The notes under the pieces: generated by a model | The model's input: only the letters and a program-made list of their open reading frames with translations | The model's database searches: none | Told to the model about the DNA's origin: nothing | Assembly: GCA_029891385.1 (NCBI GenBank) | Contig: CM057228.1 | Span: 84,618,964-84,682,963 of the forward strand | Source of the DNA: Erythroxylum novogranatense | Taxonomy: Eukaryota; Streptophyta; Magnoliopsida; Malpighiales; Erythroxylaceae | Length of the DNA: 64,000 bases | Direction: 5' to 3' | Translations under genes and position numbers: made by a program | Shown: positions 1 to 9,192 of the stretch, piece after piece | Layout of the letters: each line of letters begins with the position of its first letter | Numbering within the stretch: position 1 is the first letter of the stretch

Positions 1-823
1 ATCCATTATCTATTCCAAGTTGTAATTCCTTTTCATTTCGATTTTATTTATGTATAGAATTGAGATGGATAGTATGATGATAGGATTTGGAATATTGATG
101 ATGTTCTAAACTCTCCTTTGGGATTTTATTTTGATTTAATAATAATCTAGTTGATTGTGTTTATTGGAAGAATGTCGTAATTTAATTACGTTCTTACATA
201 ATTTGTAATAAACTGAGAGGGTGAACTGAATAAAATACAATTAAATCGGATTAATGAGAGTTTGGTGATTTAATAGAAACCATAATAAATCATATTGGTA
301 ATTATGCGGAGAGAGATATCCTGTGATGTTCCAATAGTTTATTAGAGTGCTTCAGATCTAATTAGGTTTTAGATAGTTTGTGAATTGATAGATTGCAAAT
401 TCCATAATCTAATTAGGGTTTACAATTTAGGGTTTAATGATTATAACTCGAGAGAGAGTAGTAAGCCCTGGGACAGTCTAGAACCAACACTACATTGACA
501 CATAATCGGCTAGGTTAGCATTAATAATAAGTAAAATCTCCTTTCTCATAAATTGGTAAATTCCTTAGATTGATTTCTATTATGATTGCATATTGCTTAA
601 CTATTAATTCCTTTATGTTTAATTTTTGGTTTAAGTGGTTGAATTCAATTCTGGTGATTACTTTCCGTTGTATTGTTATTTTGAGTTTTATATATTGTTG
701 GCCTTAGATTTTAGGATTAGATTTGTCACCCTCCTCATGCGATCAACATCTTTTATACTACAGTCACGACATGTGCGCTTGTGATATTTAAGGACTTATA
801 AATTTTAAAGCTCGAATGACACA
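1..823 (+). repeat. Element G 5' LTR, 3' portion
   Basis: AT-rich non-coding sequence that ends in ACACA at about 823, a few bases before a primer-site-like stretch. The LTR start lies outside the window, so its length is unknown. Loose resemblance to the U5 half of element C's LTR (an ATGATCCGAGC-type region followed by AT-rich sequence) supports the call. No gene is seen here. Confidence 0.5.
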
Positions 824-833
824 ATAAAATTTT

Positions 834-851
834 TAACGCCATTGTCGGAGA
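834..851 (+). other. Decayed primer binding site of element G
   Basis: AACGCCATTGTCGGAGAG resembles the Athila/Tat-type primer site TGGCGCCGTTGTCGGGGA, normally matched to tRNA-Asp, with several mismatches. Element C has a much better copy at the equivalent position. The match places the LTR/interior boundary of G just upstream. Confidence 0.5.
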
Positions 852-1019
852 GGCATAGATTAGTTTATTTCTTGTAATCTAAGGTTTTTTTTACTATCTT
901 TTGTGTTAAGAAAAAAAAGCTGGGCATAAACTAGACGACACATCAACTTGGATATCACCAGACAATAATGGGGAATCTCTAGAGTTGAATGCTGAGAAGA
1001 GATAAAAAGAACGATCATG

Positions 1020-2099
1020 AAGGATATATATTATAAGAAGCAAAGGATTCTTGAGGATTTCAATGAGCCCCAATTTAGTTGGGGAAATCATCATCCTTAT
1101 ATGAACACGTAAACGTCGGGTTGGCAGAACCACCTAAATTTCTATTGGTCTAACAATGTAAGTACTTACATGGGACATCAATACCTATTAGGATTTCAGT
1201 AAGATGAGTCCAGTTCACGGGATTCCAAATTGGACAAAATCATGGATAATCTAACATAAATGAAAGAGACCGAGAAGAGATTGGAAGAGCAATTTGACTA
1301 AGTAATGGAAAATCACGTCTCTTTTATTCACAACCTGGAGATTCAAGTGAGACAAGTTTCTCCTAAATTTTGTAAAAGAAATGTGGAAGACTCTATAAGC
1401 AATATGGAATTACATCAATGAGAGCAATATGAGCTTATCATATTTAGAAATGGGGAAGAGTAATAAAAACTAGTGGGAAATCAAGCTGAACCCCATCTTG
1501 TAGAAGATCAAAAGACGAAGAAAGAAGATAAAGAAAAGAATGACAACCCTCCCTATTATTCCTTAGATCTTGGTATACCATGCTCGAACATCAAAAAAAT
1601 TGGGGTAGATGTCTATGAAGAGAACCTCATCATTCGTATTAGTGATGACCAAGAAACATTCAACATGAATGATGTATTAAAGAATTTGTAGGAGGGAAAC
1701 TCATTCAAAAAAATTGATGTGTTCGAATCTTTGAAGGAACGAGAGGACAAAGAACAGTTAACAACAGACATCAAGTTTGAAGAAGCTATAGAAGTCTCTG
1801 TTCAAGAAGCTAAAGAAGAAGAGGAGATGAGGGCAAATGAGGAAGAACGAAGAAGAGAACAACTCACCCTCTTACCGGGCGTACTACCAGATTCCATGGA
1901 AGATTCAGGAAGTTTTGTTACTCCCTATTTTGTAAACAGTTTGTTCGAAAAAAGGACATTATTGAGCTTAATTGATTTTCATAATTTTATCAATATTGTC
2001 CTTCTGATCATTTTACAATTTGTAACTGACTTACAGGCTACAAAATTGATGTTAAATGAAAAGGGTGGAAGCAAGTCGCTCATAATTGATCCTAGTTGA
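1020..2099 (+). pseudogene. Broken gag-like region of element G
   Basis: Two short open stretches (1473-1691 and 1719-2099) and an upstream stretch near 1040-1100 are what remains of a coding region just after the primer site. The upstream part reads NEPQFSWGNHH, close to the HPNFSWGN-type motif I associate with gag proteins of Athila/Tat-like elements. The 1719-2099 part is a highly charged Glu/Arg/Lys segment, likely helical. Element C has a gag-like ORF at the same place. There is no zinc knuckle or protease motif. At least two frame breaks are visible. The gag call is inference; the peptide itself is not one I recognise. Confidence 0.4.
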
Positions 2100-2146
2100 G
2101 TTTTCAATGATAGAAGATTAAGCTAATGGTGTTAAAAGAAGCACTA

Positions 2147-2164
2147 CATGGGAGGCAACCCATG
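2147..2164 (+). other. Hairpin box (CATGGG AGGCAA CCCATG) in element G
   Basis: A perfect 6-bp stem with a 6-base AGGCAA loop lies about 50 bases after the last gag-like codon. The box GGGAGGCAACCCA recurs in element C (29149-29166) with a compensated stem pair, which suggests that the RNA fold is kept. The role is unknown; packaging, dimerisation or translation control are all possible. Confidence 0.65.
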
Positions 2165-2340
2165 ATTTTTTCTAAAATTACCAGTTATTTCTTGATTTTA
2201 GGTGGTTTGAATTCTATAGTTAGGTTGTTCCATTTCCAAATAAATATCGTGGAAGAGTAGGACATTAATTTTTGATAAAGATGACTAAGAAGGAAAGTAT
2301 AATAAGGTGATAGTGCTAAAAAGAGGTCAGGAAAGGATCT

Positions 2341-2460
2341 CTGAGGGTGTGTATAAGGACGAAAGATGAAAAAATTCATAAATTGGTGAAATTATTACAG
2401 GCGGGGGTGTGTATCAGGACGAAAGACAAAAACATTGAAAAATTGGTGAAATTATTGTAG
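2341..2460 (+). repeat. 60-bp tandem duplication
   Basis: Units 2341-2400 and 2401-2460 align end to end (GGGTGTGTAT-AGGACGAAAGA ... AATTGGTGAAATTATT-AG) with a few substitutions and no indel. It lies in the non-coding middle of element G. Confidence 0.8.
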
Positions 2461-2842
2461 GCCACGATCGGGCCTGTGGTAGGGTAAATCTGTCTACACG
2501 ATTTCCAGCTGAATTTTTTACCATTTTATCCTTCCTTTACCTATATATTTATTTCCTACTTCACTTTTTCACTCACTTTCATTTAAACTTTATCTCTCTT
2601 AAGTTTATGACCTCCAAACGCTCTCACTTCTCTCTAACCAACTTCCAAATTTTCAATTTATTCCAACTTCTACCTACTTGTAGTCCATTATGCTGCGCAT
2701 TAAGTAGTTAGTGAAGCGTAACCAATCATCAGGAAGAACTTAAGTCTTGGGCTAAGGGCGAAGGAATAGGGTGGCAGATTTCGAAGCACCCTTCCTAATC
2801 TACACAGAGGAGGAAGGTATTTGATTCCAATTCCTTAATGTT

Positions 2843-3085
2843 AAACAAATAGTAGTCCCGAAATACTTTGATTTTGATAGGATAGAATTGTGAGATAGGG
2901 TCGAGAATTTAGCAGAAAGAATTCAGTGGAGCAAGTTTATACACTTTTAATATCTTGTCTACCAGGAGCTCGCCCTCGAATTCTTCACTTCCGTTCATTT
3001 TGAACCTAGTAACCCTAAGGAAATGTGGTTTAGGTTGCAGGGACAACCTTATAAACTGAACATTGAAATTGTATGTGATATTTTA
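2843..3085 (+). pseudogene. Remnant resembling Athila ORF-1 / plant transposon protein domain
   Basis: Reading from 2843 gives 81 codons with two internal stops (TGA near 2912, TAA near 2950). Readable pieces include VPKYFDFDRIEL, WSKFIHF, LVYQELALEFFTSVHF, MWFRLQGQPYKLNIEIV. The spacing of W..F, VY..L..EF and FRL.G..Y.L...E matches my memory of the Athila ORF-1 family and of the related 'putative plant transposon protein' domain. It has no start codon and neighbouring sequence is non-coding. Its role in retrotransposons is not known. The stops make it non-functional. Confidence 0.45.
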
Positions 3086-3147
3086 TTTTATGATATTTCC
3101 TTCCATGTGTGTTTGTTTGTCTACTTCACATTGAGGACAGTTGTTGT

Positions 3148-3162
3148 TTAAGTGTGGGGAGG
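3148..3162 (+). other. First polypurine-like box of element G
   Basis: TTAAGTGTGGGGAGG follows TTGAGGACAGTTGTTG, the usual preface to this box in Athila-like elements. It lies about 955 bases before the second box at 4103. Element C has the same pair. The 3163-4102 interval between them is AT-rich and non-coding. Confidence 0.5.
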
Positions 3163-4102
3163 TTTATGTGTTTTGCTTTGAGTGTGAATTTTGCATATTT
3201 TTAGGTTGCATATTGTGAATTATGTGAATGTGTCAATGGTTTGGATAGATTGAAATTGATTTAATTTTGAACATAATCTATTAGGTTGTGAAGGTCATTA
3301 GCTCGCAAAATTAGTGATCTAGGTCCTTTGGCTAAAATATGCAAGTTAATTAGGATTTAATTTTAGTTTATCACCCTATAAGTGGTCACATTCATTCGTA
3401 ATTTTAGGTTATTCAATTAAGTAGGTTAGTTAGTATTTTTTTCATGAAAATGGGTAGCAAAAACAATAAGGTAAACATTAAATAAAAAAAATATGTTTGT
3501 AAATTTTAAATTAATAATTATTTCGCTGGCCTTCGGGTTATGAATAAAGCTAGTAGGCAGCTGAGAACGTGACGCAACCAAGTAACTGGATCGACGCACA
3601 TCACAAATGTGTGCCTTCACATCAAAAGGCTATAATGATGTTCTAACTAAACAATTTAACAAAAACATAACTTAGTCGAATAACGGGATTGACGTCTATC
3701 ACCAATGTTTACCTCTGTATAAAAAGATTAGGTCTATGCCCACAAAAGTAATAAAAAATTTCTAATAAAAACCTATTGTATTTATAAGTAACCAAACTTT
3801 TCATGAAAAAGTAATTAGGATTAGTTTCAAAGTCTGAATAACCAAATAATTATTAATGTGTGTGTATAATTGAAAAGGGTGAATAAACTTGACATTTAAG
3901 TTTCGATTAATATGGATATTTAGTCCAGAGCACCTAGATGCAAATTTTGCATGTTAATGATTTGGAACAACTTCAATGATTGTGTTTAAAGTTAAATTTA
4001 CTTCGTGAAGTTGAAGCCATTGTCTCATTGTCTCATTGTTCATTGTGTACTTTGTGATTTTGTGTTGTTTGTTATTTTGTTTGCTTAAGGACAGGCAAAC
4101 AT

Positions 4103-4117
4103 TTAAGTGTGAGGATG
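4103..4117 (+). other. Polypurine tract before element G 3' LTR
   Basis: TTAAGTGTGAGGATG directly precedes TGATAAGTG. In element C the equivalent box AAGTGTGGGGTATT directly precedes TGATATATG, the C LTR start. That parallel sets the G LTR start at about 4118. Confidence 0.5.
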
Positions 4118-4751
4118 TGATAAGTGTAAATTGCATTTTGTTTTAAATCATAGTTTAATATGTGTTTAGCCGTTCATTCGATCACTTGGTATACATTTAG
4201 GTTAAAATTGTATTAGTTTGTGATTTATTTGTGTTTTAAGTATTTTATGGGATAATACAAGTCATTGAGTTTAAATAGTATGTTTTTTAGTTACCTTGAT
4301 ATATTTGTTAATGTTTCAGGGTCAATAACAAAGAGAGGAGGAGTTTTGGAGGGAATCTAAGCCATAACACAGGCCCACATTGTGGTAGGTAGACAACGAT
4401 CGTAATAGAAAGGATTGGCCCAAGATTATGGCTTGCATGTCACAATTGTGACAGAAGCTCAACGAATGGCCCATAATCGTGGCCTGCATGCCACGATCGT
4501 GACAGAAGGCTTGAATGTGAGCCATGATCATGGGCCTACAAGTAGGCAGACACTCACGAACTTCATATTTCGAGAAATTTTTTGGACCTTTTAGACCTCG
4601 AAAAAACCCTAGGGTCACCTAAAACATAAAAGAGTATAAAAAGAACATAGAAGAGGCAGAGAAGGAACAAGCTTCCAGCAGCCACTGTTGAAACCCTTAA
4701 GGGGGAATAACAAGAGAGAGAATGAAGAAAAAGGAAGAGGAAGACAAAGCT
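4118..4751 (+). repeat. Element G 3' LTR, 5' portion, cut by element F
   Basis: Begins TGATAAGTGTAAATTG and runs to the start of element F at 4752. It is non-coding. From about 4375 to 4545 it holds a cluster of palindromes. The rest of the LTR should resume beyond the right end of the window, after F. Confidence 0.55.
4375..4545 (+). repeat. Palindrome cluster in element G LTR
   Basis: Several hyphen-free palindromes with related cores occur here: ACGATCGT, CACAATTGTG, CACGATCGTG, CATGATCATG, plus CACATTGTG. They are linked by GACAGAAGG/GACAGAAGC and GGCCCA pieces. This is G's version of the repeat arrays seen in all LTR families of this window. Confidence 0.65.
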
Positions 4752-5803
4752 TGTGGGACTCCGATCTTTTAGTAGAATTTGGAAATAGAAAATGAGGTTT
4801 AATGAGTGTTTTGTATATGTATTGTGTCATTGATGTTTTCGTACTTTGAGAAAATGGATGAGAAAAGAAATATTGGATTTTGATGATTTTGATAATTGTA
4901 TAGATTTGTATAAGTTATGAAAGTTAAAGTGAATAGTCGATTGAAATGGAAGTTAAAAATCAAGAAATAAAGAGAAAAAGAGTGAGAATATGAAGAATTG
5001 AGATAGTTTGACTTTTTGGTCATAGAGAGTTGACTTTTTGATTTAGGCTGAATTTGAGAAAATGATCTTCATAAAACTTGTAGCTTCTGTTGAGAGCTTT
5101 CTGTCGCCATAAAGTTTGATATTTTCAATATCAGGAGTGAAAGTTATGAACGGTCAAAGTTAAGTGTTATTTGGCTTTGTTTTGTGAAAATGTCCATAAG
5201 TGTACATTTAAGTGTACCGTGCTTTGAGACAAATTATGTACTGATGTAGTCTGAATTGAGTTAAGGGGTCTACATGAAAGTCATAGAAGATCTTCCTAGC
5301 TTTTCAATGATGTATTATATGTTATTTGGGGATGTGAGAATTTGAAGATAAGAAATTTTAAAGTTTGGATGTGTTTTAGGATGACACATGTTTGACAGAA
5401 ACTTTGACTAAAAAATTGACCTAGTTAGAGGTTGAATTAGCCTTTCAGTCTTCATGAAAATTTTAGAATATGTTTTGATCTTTCCATTGATGTATACTAC
5501 GCAATTTTTATACTAAGAAATGTAAAGATATGATTTTTGGAAGTTTTTGTTACTGTTTTAGCATGATTGTTAATGGACAGAACATTTGATTGGAAATTTG
5601 TTTTCCTTAGTGGCCAAATTGATTTTTCTATCCTTTATGAAAGTTGTAGGTGACTTTCTGATCTTTACATTGGTATATAATATGACATGTTTGGACTTTG
5701 GAGTTGAAAGATAGAAATTTTCAAGATGAGTTATTGTTTAGGGAATTATAAATTGGGGACAGTAACTTTGATTTGGATTTTTTACTCCTTTAGAGACAGA
5801 ATT
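4752..5803 (+). repeat. Element F 5' LTR, first part
   Basis: It aligns with 62839 to about 63890 of the right LTR over its full length with few substitutions. It is non-coding and made of repeated modules of about 180 bp, each with an ATGAAAGT-GTAG or ATGAAAATTTTAG core and a nearby ATAATATG/ATTATATG. The last five bases (5799-5803, GAATT) are the target duplication of element A. The other half of this LTR is at 57465-62248. Confidence 0.8.
5799..5803 (+). other. Target site duplication of element A, left copy
   Basis: GAATT here and GAATT at 57465-57469 flank element A exactly. The second F LTR reads straight through the site near 63890 (AGAGATAGAATTAG), which shows the empty site. Confidence 0.9.
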
Positions 5804-5886
5804 TGTTGGGCCCCAAATATTATTTATTGATTTATTTATTTATTTATTTATTGATTTACTTGACTTATTCTTTATTTTTGCTTTAA

Positions 5887-5896
5887 TTGTTTTAAT

Positions 5897-5927
<31 letters not shown>

Positions 5928-5928
5928 T
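5887..5928. repeat. TA dinucleotide tract in element A LTR
   Basis: TGTGTATATATA... microsatellite near the LTR start. The 3' LTR has a shorter TA tract followed by TTTA repeats at about 43350-43394. Its position in U3 would allow a TATA role, but the tract is too simple to assign one. Confidence 0.6.
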
Positions 5929-6358
5929 AATATAGTTGAGCCTTGGAATTAGTTAGTATGATTGGAAATTGGAAATTTTGAAGTTAAAGTGAAGGGTTAG
6001 AATTAATTGGATTAATTGGAAGTGAGCTTGGAAGTGTAGAGCCTTATGAGACAAATAAGGGCTTGTTGGATGGAATGGGCTTTGGGAAAGAATAGAATAA
6101 GTAGAAGGAGGAGAGCCCAAAAGGAAATGCAAGTGAGCTTTAAAGGAGCATCAAAACTACATAGTTTTGGGGTAGGCTTTTAAGTTGAGATATAAATGAA
6201 TTAAAGGAAGAGAAGGAAGCAAGTTGTCGTAGAGCTAAAGGAAAGAAGAGAAAGCAAAATCGTGAGCTAGGAAGAAAGAAGGAGCTTTCGGCCAAGAGGA
6301 AGGAGAGTCGTTGGAGGTTTGAAAGAAGAAGAAAAAGAAGAGAAACTACTTGTAAGAG

Positions 6359-7285
6359 GTAAGTTCTATCTTTGTTTGTGTTGGGTTCGAAAATGGGATG
6401 AAATGGAAGTTAGGGTTTGTGTAGAGATTGAAGAAAGATAGAAGAGAAGGGTAAGATCTATGGATTTTGGGATTTCTAAGTTAGGGTTTTGGTTATTCTA
6501 GCATAGATGGCTTATGGGTAGGTTAGGTTTAAAGTTTTTTCTTTATCTTTGCTTGATTTTTGAATGTTATGCTTTTCTTTAGAATGTATTTATTTAATAG
6601 AGTATGATTTAATTGAAGGAAATCAAGAGAACCCCACTCAGAACAAAGAGGAAGGGCAATCTTGAATTCGGATTTCGACGATAGGTGGGTAATATTTTTT
6701 ATAGTTGTTATGTAATGGGCAAATGCCATATGTGTGCTACCTTTGTTAAATTGTGTGTATATTGAAAGTGTATTCCTTTGATTTGAAAGAAAAGAACGAA
6801 ACTATGACAATTCGATGAAATGAAAGAAGCATAAAATGTTATTCTAGTGTTTGAATATGTGAGCATATATTGGTTGTGATTGGGTGAGAGAGAACCTATT
6901 TCGTTAAGTTACGTGCACATTGACCCCCTAGCCTTCTCACGGCTGCCCGCTTGAGGCCTACGAGATCCGAAAATAGACTTGTCGTGTTTACGGTAAACTT
7001 CAGTTTTCGTTGTGTTTATGGAACTCTTGAGCCAATTGTGTGCATTTCATCATTTTGGTGTTATGATGCATAATATGTGTTTTAATTGATATAAGATTCC
7101 ATGTTATGCTTTATGTGATGATTTTGTCTAATTTATGATTTATGTGATGAAGTTGAGTTATTTGTGCTTTATATGATAGACTGCAAATGTTTCAGATTCT
7201 TTATGTGTTGTACGACTCATTACTCGATGGCTATAAAGGTGTTAGCAACTGAGCTGTGTTTTCTTACCCCATTCTCCCTCCTCAG
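6359..7285 (+). promoter_or_regulatory. Candidate intron inside element A LTR (donor 6359, acceptor 7285)
   Basis: A purine-rich segment is followed by AGAG|GTAAGT at 6359. CCATTCTCCCTCCTCAG|GTGC ends at 7285. The 3' LTR of A keeps both sites (43825 and 55734). E has them at homologous places (donor intact in its right LTR, acceptor intact in its left LTR) and F has a similar pair. This suggests a spliced leader, but there is no transcript evidence. Confidence 0.4.
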
Positions 7286-8133
7286 GTGCAAATTCTAGTT
7301 GAGCACGGAACCTTGCAAGACATCGGGCATAACTCCAAGAAACTTTAGACACTTTTGTATTAAGTTAGTAACTAGCTTTCGGAATGGCTTTATAAGCATA
7401 TTAAGCATTGAGCATCTCATATGTTGTATTTTGGTACTTGATTCATGATGGATATGATGAATATGTTGATATGTAATTAAAGCTATGATTGAACTCTTGA
7501 ATGATTGATAAAGAGATGAGAGCTCTAGTACTCTCTTCTTCATGTGAATTTGTTGATTTGCGATCTGTGTTTGACCTTGAAAAGGGTATATGTATGAGTC
7601 TTTTGATCATGGAGTTGTTGTTGGGTTTTGTCTTGGGATAGCTTGCTAGAATTTGCAAGGGTTTATGAGTTGTGATAAGGAAAGATTTAGAGACAAGATT
7701 GGTAGTGATCTGAAAAATGTTCACTGAATATGCTTCAGTCTTTTAGCCACAAGGTTTTCTCTAGTAATCCAAACGAGATGATTCTTGATTTGGATTAAAC
7801 TAGAGATATATGGCTACATTTTGTAAGAAGACATCGAATTTCAATTCTGTGTCTAAGAGTCTCAAATATTGTCATGAAGTTAAGAATTGGGTGCAGTGTT
7901 GGTGCAGGAATGAAAGTCTTATCTTCTTACTTTAGGGGCAATTTTGGGATTGATAAAGATAGATTTTGGCAAAATTCCCTTATGGAAAGTTGTAGATATT
8001 TTGTTTATCTTTCCAACGGTATAAAGTTTGTAAATTTTGGACATCTGAGTGATAAGTTATGCATCTTATAAGTGGAGACGTTCTGAAGAAAAAGCCAGAG
8101 GAAGTTACTATTCATCTTCATCTTCGTCTATGC

Positions 8134-8398
8134 TGACGTCATCTTCATCTGTGCTGACGTCATTTTTGTCTTCGTCTATGCTAACGTCATTTTCTTCTAT
8201 GATGACGTCATCTTCGTTTGTGCTTATGTCATCTTCGTCTATGATGACGTCATCTTCGTCTTAGTTTTGCTGATGTCATCTTCGTCTCAGTTTTGCTGAC
8301 GTCATCTTCTTCTATGATGACGTCATCTTCGTCTTAGTTTTGTTGACGTCATCTTCGTCTATGATGACGTCATCTTCGTCTTAGTTTTGCTGACATCA
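8134..8398. repeat. TGACGTCA array in element A 5' LTR
   Basis: Eight perfect TGACGTCA palindromes start at 8134, 8155, 8203, 8245, 8297, 8318, 8344 and 8365. Four one- or two-base variants lie at 8182, 8224, 8271 and 8391. Spacing is 21 bp in most steps and 26-27 bp in the others. TGACGTCA is the C-box/CRE-type palindrome bound by plant bZIP proteins such as the TGA group. Binding here is inference. Confidence 0.9.
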
Positions 8399-9003
8399 TC
8401 GTCTGCTTTTGGTTTTGACCCTTCTTCATTCTTTTGGCCATAACTTTTTTCACAGACCTCCGATTAAGCCGATTTTCGAAACGTTAGACTCCTGAGAAAA
8501 TTTTCTATCTTTTTATACCTGATTTATCAGTATTGCTTTTAAATTGAAAAAGGTGGTTTGAAACAAAGTATGACGATCGGTTGACAAAGTCTGAATATAC
8601 TTTACTAATTTTAAAATATCTTGAGCTGTAGGGCTCGGATCGAGACGATTCTTGTTTTAAATTAAACTAGATACCTAAACCTACAAGTTTTATGAAGGAA
8701 CAGATCGGCAAGCTAGCCTATGAGGTATTCAAATTTTGATGCGAAGTCAGTAAAGTGTTCAGTTTTGACTATTTTCTTAAAAAAAAGCATTTTGAGCATA
8801 ACTTCTTCATTTCTAATCCGAATTAAGCGTTTTCAGTAGCGTTAGAATCGTTAGATCATGAGGAACAAATTTCCTTAGGAAGCCGATCTGAATTTTCATT
8901 TGGAGGTTTCCCCTAATTTGTGGTCAGTGTGTGGTCGGTTTTGGGTCTGTTATGCTTGTGTGTTTCCGAATGTTGGGCCTCGGAGACGGGGTCCAACATT
9001 GTT

Positions 9004-9015
9004 TGGTATTAGAGC
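9004..9015 (+). other. Primer binding site of element A
   Basis: TGGTATTAGAGC, one base from the iMet-type site TGGTATCAGAGC, lies five bases after the 5' LTR. The stretch 9016-9192 is an untranslated leader before gag. Confidence 0.85.
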
Positions 9016-9192
9016 TTAGGTTCACTCCTAGGCTTAGGATGCATAGTAGGGAAATTGTTTTGCTATGTGATTAAATGTTTGCATTATGAATTGATTGTTT
9101 GTATTAAGTGACATGCATATCATGCATACATATAGGAACTAAGATTAAAAAGAGTTGTAGCTAATCATAAATATTTTCATTGATGGAGTAAG

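Larger units (their letters stand above)
1..4751 (+). mobile_element. Element G: partial Athila/Tat-like, probably non-autonomous LTR retrotransposon
   Basis: This is the oldest element of the stack. It begins outside the window and is cut at 4751 by element F. In order it shows the tail of a 5' LTR (to about 823), a decayed Asp-type primer site, a broken gag-like region, a GGGAGGCAACCCA hairpin box, an ORF remnant with an Athila ORF-1-like pattern, two polypurine-like AAGTG boxes and the start of a 3' LTR at about 4118. No reverse transcriptase, RNase H or integrase motif was seen, so I infer a deletion derivative mobilised by another element. Element C shares the same layout, which supports the family assignment. 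The exact lineage (Athila or Tat) is not certain. Confidence 0.65.
5804..8998 (+). repeat. Element A 5' LTR
   Basis: A 3,195-bp LTR, TGTTGGGCCCC ... GTCCAACA. In order it holds a (TA)n tract (5887-5928), a purine-rich stretch (6200-6350), an AG|GTAAGT donor-like site, a CCTCCTCAG acceptor-like site, ATGAAAGTTGTAG-type modules, the TGACGTCA array (8134-8398) and a CATAACTT...CCGATT block. The 3' LTR (43257-44198 plus 55177-57464) matches throughout. Open stretches such as the Ser-rich one near 8049-8264 are translations of the array, not genes. Confidence 0.9.

Noticed and set aside
8049..8264. Ser/Thr-rich open frame over the TGACGTCA array (also 56498-56802)
   Set aside because: It is a translation of the 21-bp repeat; frame and length change between the two LTRs and no start context or domain supports a protein.
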